DNA of 64,000 bases from Cryptococcus deneoformans JEC21 (lineage: Eukaryota > Basidiomycota > Tremellomycetes > Tremellales > Cryptococcaceae), in contig NC_006681.1 in the NCBI RefSeq assembly GCF_000091045.1, positions 833,947 to 897,946 of the forward strand, given 5' to 3'. Under the pieces are notes generated by a model. It saw only the letters and a list, made by a program, of their open reading frames with translations, had not been told where the DNA came from and did not search any database. The translations under genes and the position numbers were made by a program. Positions 1 through 10,663 of the stretch are shown here, piece after piece; position 1 is the stretch's first letter; every line of letters starts with the position of its first letter.

Positions 1-295
1 GACTGTTGGGACACCGATAAGAGTTCAGCACAAGGAGATTTTGAGACCCAAAGTGGTGCAACCTGTGGTAGCCAAAGCGGCTGTGAAGAGTGGTAATGAA
101 TATGCGTGGGATGAGCCTGAGGGTTCTGGCGGCTGGACAGGATGGGTCAGCGAGAGGCTCGTGAGTTTTATCTTTCCGCTTTTATTTCTTGGCGTTGGAC
201 TTTAAAAAAAATCCAAAAAAAATCGAATGCCTTGAAATGAGCATTTCATTACTCTTGTTCCTTTATCAACTAACACATAGTTGAATTGTTGCTGA
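1..295 (+). CDS. 3' end of an unrecognised gene (partial)
   Basis: Only the last part of this gene is in the window. The frame beginning at base 2 is open to 160, where a GTGAGT donor starts. A CTAAC branch site and ACATAG acceptor end a 120-base intron at 280. The next exon reads Leu-Asn-Cys-Cys and stops at 293-295. If the intron were kept, translation would stop at 203-205 after a hydrophobic tail. The visible peptide is basic (RVQHKEILRPKVVQ) and then acidic and Gly/Trp-rich (WDEPEGSGGWTGW). I do not recognise the family. The terminal Cys-Cys could be a lipidation site, but that is a guess. Confidence 0.45.
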
Positions 296-557
296 CAGTA
301 ATTATCCAGTTTGGACGATAGTTACGACAATGATGTTTGCATACTCTTTTAATACCTTTTAGGGACGCAATGTATGAAAAGCAGACAAAAGTTATGTACA
401 TCCGTACGATACCAAAAATACAACTTATTCCGATCTTCCACTACACACGTTTGCTGTACTTTCCAACCATCAAAACCAATACATATCTCTATAATTTTGA
501 AAAAAAGGTGCATAATATCCGACAACACTTGTTTGAACGTACTTGAAACCGACAACT

Positions 558-2434
558 TTAGTAGAAATGCCTGAAAACAGGATTCTTCAGCCCATCCGCG
601 AGAGCCTCGGTAGGTACATCCTTGGACTGCCAATTCACTCCTTGCGCCTTGTTTCGCTTCTTGTTGTCCAAGTACATCCACATTCTCAACGCGATGACCA
701 GTCCGAGTGCCAAGGCCTCAATACCGACGGTGATGGCCAGCGGTTCGCGGTACGCCGGTGCCCATTTGTCGAGGAAAATGTTGGCGGAGACGATACCGCC
801 GGTGTTCGCCAGGAAGGCTTAGCAGCCGTACAGATCAGCCGGCTGGCCACAAGGCAGGGGGGGAAATGACGACTTACTGTAGGACCCGACGCGGAACGCT
901 CGACCGTCTTCACTCGCATCATTGCATTGGTGCCATGTATGGAACAGGACGGGTGGGGTAAATGCTCCAGCGGTGATCAAGAATGTTGCAAAGTACCCTG
1001 CGCCCACTTGACTGACGGGTATAGCGATGAGGATGATACATCCGATCAGGACGAGGACAAAAGAGGAAGCAAGATGGAATCCGCGTTCACGGAACCGGTC
1101 GGATGACCAAGAGGTGAGGAGGAGACAGATGGTACCGACGACGTAAGGGGCGACGGTGAACAAGTTGGTCTTGACGGTGGAGTAATTGAAGCGGCCAATG
1201 ATTTGGGTGAGAAAGTTGCCTGCCATGGAGGCGGCGCAACCGTAGCAGATCGCTAAACGTGTCCGTTAAGAATATATCGCAAATGCACGAAGAACTAAGC
1301 AATAGAGGCTTACCGATACTAGCAAAAGCATAGAACCTCGGATCCTTTAGCGGTTTGAAAAACTCTCTCACGTTGAACTTTGTTCCCGTCTTGCTCGACC
1401 CATCTTTCAACACCCTCAGCCTGCCTACTTCCCTTTCTCGCTCATCAAGGAACCGCGCCTCGTCGAGAGACCAGGGGAGCATGAAGGCGGTAAGGATGGC
1501 GAACGCGACGGTGAATGCGCCTTCGATAAGGAAGAGGATTTGCCAACCCCAGAGTTTAGAGTCCATTTGGAAGACTCCATAAGCGATAAGGCTAGAGAAG
1601 AAGATGAGCGTTTTTTAGGTCAGCGCATGAGGTGGAGGGAAAAAGATGGGGTGACGTACCCTGAGAATGCACCCGACAGGGCATTGCAAGAGTAGAAAAC
1701 TGCAATACGCTAAAAAAATTAAAATGAAAATGGATGATAACATGTTGAATCAAACAGCTTACCTTGCCCAGTTCCGAACGAGTATAAAAAGTGGTCAAGT
1801 AAAAAATCAGGGAAGCCGCAAACCCAGCCTCAAAAGCACCCAGCACTATTTTGTATCAGCCTTTTTCTTTCCATTGCTTTCGGCTGCAAGGGCAAAGGGA
1901 GAGCAATTTACAGAGTCTGACAGCAAGCACTCCAGCAAAATTCTTACACCCGGCATTGACCATCGCCATCCCACCCCACCCGATCATGTAACCCGGAATC
2001 GTCCATTTGGGCCCGATTTTCCTGGTGAGCATTACGCTGGGTACGACAAGGAGACAGAAGGGGACATAGAAGACGGAGAGCATGATGGCGTAACCTTCGT
2101 CAGGAAAGTTGAGATCGGTAGGCATTCCGTCGGATTTGGCGTTGGACACGTTGGATCGATCGAGGGAGTTGAAGATGTAACACCCTGGATGATGGAGATG
2201 TCAGCGTTAGATGAAGATTTCAGCGTTATAATCGGAAGGATGGACAAAGGGGGGAGGAGGTTGCGTACACCAAATGTAAGGCAGGATATGCCAGTCCAGT
2301 TTACGAACAAGTGATCGGCTTTCTTCTTCGGTGAAAGTGTACTTGTTGATGTACACCTCTTCGATCAGGGTGGTGATGGCCTGAGGAGCATCGCCTCCTT
2401 CTTCTTCAAGGTCCTTGTCTTCCTTGTACGACAT
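558..2434 (-). CDS. MFS transporter, anion:cation symporter family (paralog 1)
   Basis: Seven exons: 2434-2269, 2184-1912, 1845-1763, 1709-1660, 1591-1314, 1252-878 and 817-558. They give 494 residues with all junctions in phase. The family (Dal5/Tna1-type permeases) moves allantoate, nicotinate, vitamins and similar organic anions with protons across the plasma membrane. Visible marks are an acidic N-terminus ending RKLDWHILPYIW, the FNSLDRSNVSNAK loop after the first helix, a TRKIGPKWTIPG loop, SKLWGWQILFLIEG before a central loop, SSDRFRERGFHLA, and a GVNWQSKDVPTE tail. The substrate cannot be read from sequence. It is closely similar along its whole length to the gene at 22542-24379, and it is divergent from the dehydrogenase at 3119. 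The intron at 1659-1592 is absent from the paralog. Confidence 0.9.
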
Positions 2435-2872
2435 CTTTGACCAGGTTTGTCGGTTTTGATCAACTAGGGGAGGGAGGTTGGGAATGATAGTTTGTGGTTC
2501 TTTGTCTTATGAAGACTTTTTAGTCGCCCGTCATTTTCTATCGAGGCTCTTTGAGGAAAGCAGATGACAACAGTAATTGCTCGTCGCTACGCACTATTAT
2601 GCCGGATTGACAATTATACCGTTTTCTTTCGATCAAACTCGTGACCTGACGGCATCGAAACCAGTCACTACACAAAACCAAAGCGTTCATCACACACAGC
2701 AGGCAGAGATGTACGCCGTAGTATGGATTTGAGAATCGATGTCGCTATCACGCGTTATAGCGTATCTACCATTCGTTCATCTTTTTTTAGTGAGCGGTGG
2801 GATCGTACAGCCGCTGCTTGGAAATCCTCGGCGTGTCTGGTGGGCCTTATCGTATCTCATTGTCCGCAGTGT

Positions 2873-2881
2873 CCGAAGTGT
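2873..2881. promoter_or_regulatory. CCGAAGTGT element shared by both transporter promoters
   Basis: The nine bases CCGAAGTGT occur here, about 440 bases upstream of transporter 1, and again at 24606-24614, about 230 bases upstream of transporter 2. Both copies are preceded by GTGTC or GTGT. A shared factor site is an inference. Confidence 0.3.
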
Positions 2882-3077
2882 ATTCCCCGATGTCCGATGG
2901 AGGCGTGAATGGATGTTATCACGCCAGCGATACGTGATTAGTCGTCTCCCGATTATTGTGCACGGATTGTTCCTTATCTAATGCCGCACTCGCGTGACGT
3001 AATCCCAGGCCAGAAGTTCCACGTCATGACATAGGAACGGCTATGGCCGGCGGGGGATCCACCTTCGCTGGGTATAA

Positions 3078-3085
3078 TATATAAA
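3078..3085 (+). promoter_or_regulatory. TATA box of the D-2-hydroxyacid dehydrogenase gene
   Basis: TATATAAA lies 34 bases before the ATG at 3119, inside a TA-rich run in otherwise GC-rich DNA. This would leave a very short 5' leader. Confidence 0.5.
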
Positions 3086-3118
3086 CAGACGCTGGCCACG
3101 TGCGACCGCCCATACGCC

Positions 3119-4605
3119 ATGCCGCTCCCGTACACCGTCGCATCCACCGTCCCCCTCCCCCCCGCCGCCGTCGCCAAGCTCCGCAACGCCTTTGCCGCCT
3201 TCATCCACCGCACAGACCCCGCCTCCCCCTTCACCCGCGACGAGCTCTCCAGGATCCAGGTCTTCTTCACCACCGGCCGCGGCCCCCCCGTCGACTCCCT
3301 CGCCCATGTCCCCAACCTGCAGCTTGTGCAGCTGTGCTCCGCCGGCGCGGACAAGGCCATTGCCAGTCCCGCAATGAAGGCGTATGTGGATGGGCGAAAG
3401 GCTGCGAGCGGCAAGGCAGACAGCAAGGCGGTCAGACTCGCGACTGCCTCGGGCACCCATGTGCTCTCGATCCCGAATTATGCGGTGGCGATGGCGATCG
3501 CCTTGCTGCATCAGCTTCCCCGGCAGATCGTCGGCGCGCGGGTGAGTCCAAGGCGGGAGAGCTGCTTCCTTCTCGTGCCGCGCCTGTGCTAAATGAACCA
3601 GACTGAGCAGCGGTGGCTATCCGAGGAAGAGTGCGATATGGACGGCCAAGCGTATTACGCTCGAAAGACTTTCCACCGTACCGCCGGTCTCCTCGTACGT
3701 ACCCATCCTCATCGCTTCCACAACGTGTAAACCTCTTTTCTGCTTTCCTTGCTCACCGTGCGTCGTTTCGGTGAAAAAAGGGCTACGGATCACTAGGCCG
3801 CGAAACGGCAAGGCTTCTTAAAGCACATGGTATGCGAATCATCGCCGCCAACACGTCTGGCAAAGCGACCCTTCAAGACGGGTACGTTATCCCCGGTACG
3901 GGCGATAAGGACGGTGCGTTCCGAGTATATTCCCCCTCTTGCAGTTCTGCCTGACAATGGGAACACTCGACTTCCATGCCCGTTCAGGCTCCATCCCAGA
4001 AGCGTTCTACTCCACCAAGGATCCCAAATCCGTCAAGGAATTTTTGAATCAGTGTGACGTCCTGGTAGCCAGTTTACCAAACACGCCAGCGACGCAGTAC
4101 TTTCTCAACAAGGAAAAGCTAGGTTCGTTTTTATTCTACGTTTTTTCGATTTCTTTTTCATTCTTCTTAAATGGAGCTAATAAATGTTTTTAAAAAAAAA
4201 ACAGAGATGCTTCCCAAGGGCGCCGTACTCGTAAACGTCGGCCGAGGGTCCCTCATACCTTCCGGTACGTCCGCTCCGACTCATCACACCAAATCTCCCA
4301 GCTAGAGTCTTGACTAATCTTTCTTTTTTTTTTCTTCTTTTTTTACTTTTCACACAACAGACGACCTGTTGGCTGTTCTCAACACCCCGCACCTATTCGG
4401 CGCCGCCCTAGACGTGACAGACCCCGAACCTCTACCGGCTCAACACCCCCTGTGGTCCCACCCGAAATGTATCATCACCCCGCACTTGTCGGGAAACACA
4501 CAAGGTGAGATGGAGATTGCGGCCGATGTGTTGCTGTTTAATGTCCAGAGGATGAAGGATGGGAAAGAGGTTGTCAATGAGGTCAGGTGGGACAGGGGGT
4601 ATTGA
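3119..4605 (+). CDS. D-isomer specific 2-hydroxyacid dehydrogenase (NAD(P)-dependent)
   Basis: Six exons: 3119-3541, 3611-3694, 3781-3913, 3988-4122, 4205-4264 and 4361-4605, coding for 359 residues. The family interconverts 2-oxo acids and D-2-hydroxy acids (glyoxylate, hydroxypyruvate and similar substrates), usually in the cytosol. The Rossmann motif GYGSLGRETARLL begins near residue 170. The catalytic Arg is in VNVGRGSLIP (about 272), the Glu in DVTDPEPLP (about 301) and the His in ITPHLSGNT (about 320), so the expected active-site triad is present. The substrate is not determined. The gene starts head to head with an organic-anion transporter, which suggests uptake and oxidation of an organic acid. 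The first 250 bases of exon 1 are very C-rich compared with the rest of the gene. Confidence 0.88.
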
Positions 4606-4857
4606 TGCGGGGGGGTTATGCGAGAGACAAGTGTTATCTGGGATACGTTGTTTGGATCTTCCTGTCAGTAAAAGAATGCAATTAGTTTCAAAAGAATAAC
4701 TATGCCATGCTTTATGAACAGACTACTTTCATTACTAGATATCGTCCCAGAAACTTTTTGCTGCGACTTTTCTTTGCTTCTTTTTCCTCTGCATCTCACC
4801 CACACTCGCGCTCCATCTCTTTACGCCCCTCCCCCCCGTTCGACTCGACTCCAATAC

Positions 4858-7800
4858 CTAGACGTTAACCTTGGCAGCCAACACGTCCCCAATCTCCTTC
4901 AACACCGGCAGGAATTGCGCCTGCACATGAGGGTTGCCAGACGCTTGCACAGAGGCAATAACGTTGCTCAAATGCGTCTGCACGACAGGGTAAAGGCGGA
5001 CAATGTATTCCTTGATGTTGGGGTCCTACAAAGCATTGCGTGTTTTTTGGTTAGCAGAAAAGATTACTTTAAATATGAGTGTGGATGTGGACATACACTA
5101 GGGTCGAGGAGGTTGATTGTGCGTCTGATCCAAGTGACGAGATGGGGGAACACGGGGTGCTGCGCCGGGATGTCGGCAATCGCAATAGACGTCTAATTTT
5201 TCTTGATTAGCTCGTAATTCTTGGGTTCTGTAAACATGTGCGGCTGGTGGGATGGATGCACTTACGCGATGTAACAAGGTCAACAAAACTGCCTGGCTCA
5301 AAGGACTTTTACCTGATACGGGCAAACAGTAATCCGTCAAGCCTAGATGGTCATCCACAAGCTGGAGAGTGGATGGTACTGTCTGAGCAGTGAGAGCGGC
5401 AAGGAAAGTGTCTTCCAATTGGGCGGGTGTGGGAAGTCGGGTGTTCTGAATGGGAGGTGGGAGAGGACCTTGAGTGGTGGAAAGGTTGGACACAGATTGA
5501 GCATGGTTGATACCGTTGAGGTTTCTTCCCTGGATATCCTTGACAGCAGTCTGCAAGGCCTCCATCTGCTGCGACATCTCTTGAAGTTTGTTCAACAATT
5601 CATCTTCTCCGACATTTCGCTTCGTCTCGGGAACAACGGGTGGTGGGAGTGGGGTAAGCTCTTTTCTAATTTGAAGCATCTCCGATTTCAGCTCGGTAAG
5701 AAGCGTGTCTGTGAGGGAAGAGGTTGATTGGGTGAGCGTGGGAAGAAGGTGGGAGCGAATGGCTTGTTGAATCATCTTCTCAACCTATACCCCTCATGTC
5801 AGCATACAGCCCACGAAAAAAATAATAGGAAGAGATGACGTACAGAAGTCTGGACAACTCCTGCAACAGTCCTACTGACCACCGGGCCCAAGCCCTTCTC
5901 CAAATCCTTTGGCACCTTGTCTAAACAGCTCTTCACCTCTCTTTGAACCTCGTTACTGATTTCACCAACCATCTGGGGCATTAATCCCTTCAAATTCTTT
6001 TGGAGCTCGATACTGATAGAAGACATAATTTGAGGCTGGAGAGAACGTTCGACTCGAGCCGCAATGTTGCTGGAAAACGAAGGTGAGGCGATAGTGGCGA
6101 GCTGCGCCGAAAGAGGGGAAATGGAAGCAGTAAGGAGATCCTGGAATTGAGTAGAAAGGCGACCTTCCATCTATATAGCTATTAGTATGCCCGCTTTTGT
6201 GCAAATCAAATTGGAAAAAATGGACTTGCTTGCTTGAGAGCCTCCTCGTTAGCCGCCGCTCCTCTCTCGCTCTTCGCCTCTGCTCTCTCGCTCTTCGCCT
6301 CTGGAACAGCCGACAAAGTCTCAGCTCCCCAAGCAGCCTCAATCTTGCTCTCCGCCTCAGCAGCAGCTTGCGCCCTCGCCAACGCCCTCTCCTCCTTCCT
6401 TTTCTCCTTCTTAAGCTTCCTCGAGTTCATTCCAGTACTAGCGGCGGCAGCAGCGGCACCACCTGCCTCCTCCACTAATGATCCGGAAGTGCTGTTGGTC
6501 CGGGAACCAATGCTCGGCAGAGGCTGAGGAACAGGGAGATTTTGAGGAAGGGGAAGGGTCTTGCTGGTGGGAGTAGATTGAGCAGACTTTTTCCTCTCCT
6601 TCTTTTCAGGTTGTTGTATCTCCTTTTCTGCCTCCTTTTCCTTCTTTGGCTCAACAGATGTAGCAGCTGCCGCAGACGAAGCTACAGCAGAAGCAACAAC
6701 GCCGCCTTTAACTAAACCCGTCGCCTGTTTCCCCATACTAGCACTGGCAAACCCTTCTGCCGTACCATAAAACCACTCCAAATCACCTTCCTCCCTTCCC
6801 GGCCCAGGATCTCTACCCAAATGGGCAATCATTCCGATTGTAACTACGCCAGTTCCAGAAGATCCTTGTTGGGTAAGTGGGAATTCTGCCATCCTGTCGA
6901 ATGCTACAACCTGAGGGCTGTTCGGGCTGCCCGCATCCCTTACAGGCTCAGTATCCTTGAGAGCGTACCTGAAAGCGTAGAGCGAGCTTCGGGCAAAGGG
7001 CGTGATGAAGAGCAACCCAGAAAAGGGATCATACATCGCGTGAGCATAATGCGATGACGCATCCAGACCTGGAGGCGCGACAAAATGAATGGATGACAAG
7101 ACGGCAAGACTGACTGTGATTTGGACAAGATCGAAATGAGTATTCTGCTCTCTTCCGATAAGGACGTTGGATTCGATAAAGTGGGCAGAAGAAGGAGGTG
7201 AATGAGGGGAAGACGATGGGATGGAGCGTTGCCAGACTCTGTTGAGGCTTTGTGTACTGTATAGCGAGAACGTTGAATCAGAGGAAAGGATACCCATCGC
7301 ACTTTGCGTGTTGTTCACACAAAAATCGACGACATTGCCCATCGTTCGGAAAATAGTCTTGCCCGCAAATGTTTCTTCGGCCTTCTTCACACCTCGTCCT
7401 TCTCGGGTAGGATCAAACATCGTCACACCTTCATCACCCGCCACAATCACCCAGTCAGCCCCGTTCTTCTTCAACCATCCGACCTTGAACGCTTTGCCAA
7501 TAGCGCTACCGGTAGTGTGGCTAATCAAGGTCAAGTCAACAGGTGGGTTATCTTCCCTCCAGCCAGCGGGGACACGCCAGATCCATAAAGAGCGGTCCGC
7601 TGCGAGGGCCGCGACGTATACAGGACAGACTGCAATGTCGATGATAGGGCCGGGAGTGGAAGTGGTGGTTTGAAGCATGAGCCGAGCGCCACTACGGCTG
7701 TCGATAAGCCTGATCTTGCCTGGTTGATGTAAGCACATGGTTCACTGCTACGATGGCGTACTCACCTTTGGACATGGTATAAGCCACGAATTGCCTTGTC

Positions 7801-9007
7801 AGCCCGACCTTCCTGCCTTTCTTATATCCAACATCAACCTTCAATAGAGTCGTTGGTTGGATGTACAAAAGGTCAGGAGTGGAAATAAGAGAATCAAGAT
7901 TGGGTTCGGAAAGGTCGATAGTGATATGAGACTGAGTTGTCTTGGGTCTACGAGTAAAGTAAGCATTGATATCATGATGATTTTCATTAAAGCTTACCCG
8001 CTGCCCTGCTGGTTCTGCGGGAGGGCATTATCGGCCACGGGCTCTTCCTTGAGCGAGGCCTCTTGGGCGGCAACAGGAAGTTCAGGAGCTTTAGAAGGAG
8101 CAGGACTCTTGACCTTATCCTTCTTACCCTTCACTTCCTTTGGCGCCGGTGCAGTGGCTTGTATCTTTTCTTCGTGCTTGACAACTTCGGGTTCAGGCTT
8201 TTTCTCCTTTGCAGGAGAAACAGCAACCGGAGTTGGGTCGTCAAAGGCATCGAAAGGAGACACAAAAGAGAAGTTGGGCACAGCAGACTTGGGTCTCGGT
8301 TGCTCGCCTTGCCCTTGAGGCTGGGCAGGCTCAGGAGTTTGAGTGGCGTTGGATTCCACGATTGGAGGGGATGCAATCGCGGGGTCTTGAGCAGGCGTGA
8401 TGTTAGGTTGGGGCGGATTGCTGTGATCGATTACCGGGCTCTTGATTCCTCTGCACAGATATCAGTAATTTAGAAGATTACTATCGAGGAAAAGAGCTTA
8501 CCCGAATGGAGCACTGGCCTGACTTTCAGGTTGGACATGTCCCGAAAGTGGCGTTGGAAACCCACTTGTAGTGACATTAACAGGCGTGCCGGCGCCGCTC
8601 CCACCAAAAGACAGCATACCAAGCAACTTTGCCCTCTGATCTTGAGCCGGTCCTGAAGGAGGAGGGGGACTTGATACCGGTGCCGAACCCACGCTAGCTT
8701 GTGAAGCAGACCTCGTGCCCGGAGTGTGCTGACCGATATGACCGAGTCCGATCGTGGGCCCAGCAACGGAAGCGTTTGAGGCTTTTTCGAGAGCAACACC
8801 AGCAGCACTGCCATTGGCACTTACAGAAGGCGATGATGTCTGGAGCTGTATGCCCTTGAAGAGATCGTTCAAGCTTACGCTTTGAAGAGAAGGTGGTGGT
8901 GGAGTAGGTTCCGGTTCTCGAGGTGACGACGCCGTCGCCGCCGATTTGTTTGGTGGCGGCGAAGTCGCTGCATTAAGCATCTGGAACAACCTTGTTTGGT
9001 GGTCCAT
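4858..9007 (-). CDS. EDC4: EDC4/Ge-1-like enhancer of mRNA decapping
   Basis: Eight exons: 9007-8502, 8450-7998, 7947-7766, 7719-6230, 6170-5844, 5784-5266, 5192-5097 and 5025-4858. They give 1246 residues. Ge-1 proteins are P-body scaffolds that bring the decapping enzyme Dcp2 to its activators. The N-terminus (about 1-320) is disordered, with short leucine motifs (RLFQMLNA, LNDLFKG, KLLGMLSFGG). A WD40-like region follows (FVAYTMSKGKIRLID, then IIDIAVCPVYVAALAADRSL). Next is an Ala/Lys/Glu-rich coiled-coil stretch, and then the helical C-terminal domain (HPVFPHLVTWIRRTINLL, EYIVRLYPVVQTHLSNVI). The start is the first Met of RLFQMLNA; an upstream in-frame reading exists but has no ATG support. 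The intron 6229-6171 must use a GC donor (GCAAGT) to keep the frame. Confidence 0.85.
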
Positions 9008-9629
9008 GCCCGTTGTTGAAAAGGGACAAGTTGAAAGATAGAGAATAAAGGAAATGGAAATACCCATACGACAACTGGGTGGATGGATTCCTCGTGTTCG
9101 TCTGGTTGTCGCAAGCGGCGGCCATCTCCACATTTCACGACAATTACATGACATGAACACGAACGAACATTGATGTTGTACAGTTATTATACATGTGCAT
9201 ATCCATCCACAAGGAAATCGCGCTGATAATGGATTGATATAATTAGGCAACTTGCATAAGCCTATTTCCTTCCTCAAGGAAATGCACCGCATGTACAATA
9301 AAAGATGTATAAGTTAATGAAGTAAATAGGATGGAAAGAAAATAAAACTTTCGTGTACGATTATTAACATGAGGCTTCTAAGAACACGCAAGGATGTGAC
9401 TAACGTAGATATTATTAATAATTATATCTCATACACCCTACCCTATCAGAACCACACGTCTTTGGGATCACAATTAAGAGGTTGGAAATGCGTATTCGCT
9501 GAAGATGTATAGATGATAGAGGGGCTAAGGGTTTGTTTGGGAATTGCTGTAAGCTACAATATGATGGGTTTCTTCGCCCATCTTCTTCGAAGACACGGTT
9601 TGGATTATGGGATGGAATTATAGAATGGT
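9008..9629. other. Intergenic: EDC4 upstream region and Rim9 3' end
   Basis: This is AT-rich DNA without a supported gene. It should contain the EDC4 promoter and the RIM9 terminator. Nothing else distinctive was seen. Confidence 0.5.
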
Positions 9630-10663
9630 CTAGTACTGCAGCAACAGACCGTCAGCACTCTGTGCATCGGACAATGAATGAGGAACGAAAGGCTTACTTT
9701 CTCACCCGCCATTCGACCGTTGGCGAATCTACCGCAAGCTCCACAAACAGAAGTGCACATGGACAAGAACAGCGACGCCAAAGCGGCGACCGTGAACCAG
9801 TTGGCATTACCCAAAGTAGCCTGAACACCACCATCCCGAGCATGGTTCTTTACAACGTTCCAGAGCACCATGTCAATCACAAACACCACCAAAGTGATAA
9901 TAAGGCCCAAGGCGGAACAGAGGGCCATGAAAATGGTGGCAACTCGGGAAGCGGCACAGGCACCGAGCAAGCCGAAAACAAGGGCGAGAAGGGCAAGGAA
10001 GCCGGCAATAGGGTGGAGAATCATGGCATAAGTGAGATTGTGCAAGACTGTTTGATTGATGTTGACGTCGCTGTGAAATCAGACAGTGTAAATATGTGGT
10101 CTATTTGCTTTGAGAGAAGAAGGGAAACAGAACGAACGTAGCACCGTTTATGACAAGATCATATCCAACAGATTTGCTTGAACAGCTACCCCCCTTGACA
10201 CATTCTCCAAAGACACCGAAAACGGTCTTGGTCGTTCCCGCTGTAGTAGTTAAAAAGCCGACTTGGTCCCATGCTGGAGGGGAAATGGAGGCTGTTGTGA
10301 GAATGTCATTAGCATCAACGCTTTGATAGATATGTCACATGCAAAGTGGAACTAGAAAGACTTCGTCATCTCAAACGAATTTGGGAGTAGCTCTTATACG
10401 ACGCAGGCACGCATGTGCCACATGAGAAATGGAAATGAACCTCCCCCAGCCACCTATCAGAGCTTGCTCTGTGATGACTAGGGCAATCCTCTCTTTGAAA
10501 TAATTTTCCAGAAACATCTGCTATCTGTTGCTTTCGAATATTTCCATGATGCCCCCGAAATAATTTCACAACGCATTGAGGGCCCGAAACAAAACTCACC
10601 AAACAAAAGGAGCACTGCAGCAGCAAATGCGAAGAAAAGACCTGGGAACGCAGGTGAAACCAT
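9630..10663 (-). CDS. RIM9: Rim9/PalI-type membrane protein of the alkaline pH pathway
   Basis: Four exons: 10663-10600, 10291-10138, 10070-9698 and a six-base last exon 9635-9630 (Tyr-stop). They give 198 residues. PalI/Rim9 assists the Rim21/PalH pH sensor at the plasma membrane. The N-terminus (MVSPAFPGLFFAFAAAVLLL) is the first membrane helix. An extracellular loop follows with two cysteines (GECVKGGSC) and the SPPAWDQVGF motif. Three more helices come after HNLTYAMILHPIAGFLALLA. The first intron is 308 bases, far longer than the others here, and joins LLLF to ASISPPAW as the family requires. The tiny terminal exon is less certain than the rest. Confidence 0.85.

Larger units (their letters stand above)
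2435..3118. other. Divergent promoter region, transporter 1 / dehydrogenase
   Basis: There is no gene of its own here. The stretch holds TTATC/GATA motifs (for example around 2848 and 2969), four TGTCCG copies between 2861 and 2896, a CCGAAGTGT element also found upstream of the paralogous transporter, and a TATA box close to the dehydrogenase start. Confidence 0.6.

Noticed and set aside
1667..2314. 215-codon plus-strand open frame opposite transporter 1
   Set aside because: It is the antisense shadow of exons 2-4 of the transporter, whose frames and splice sites are fully consistent.
6197..6527. Leu/Ser/Ala-rich plus-strand open frames opposite EDC4
   Set aside because: They mirror the Ala/Glu/Lys-rich coiled-coil coding region and have no independent support.
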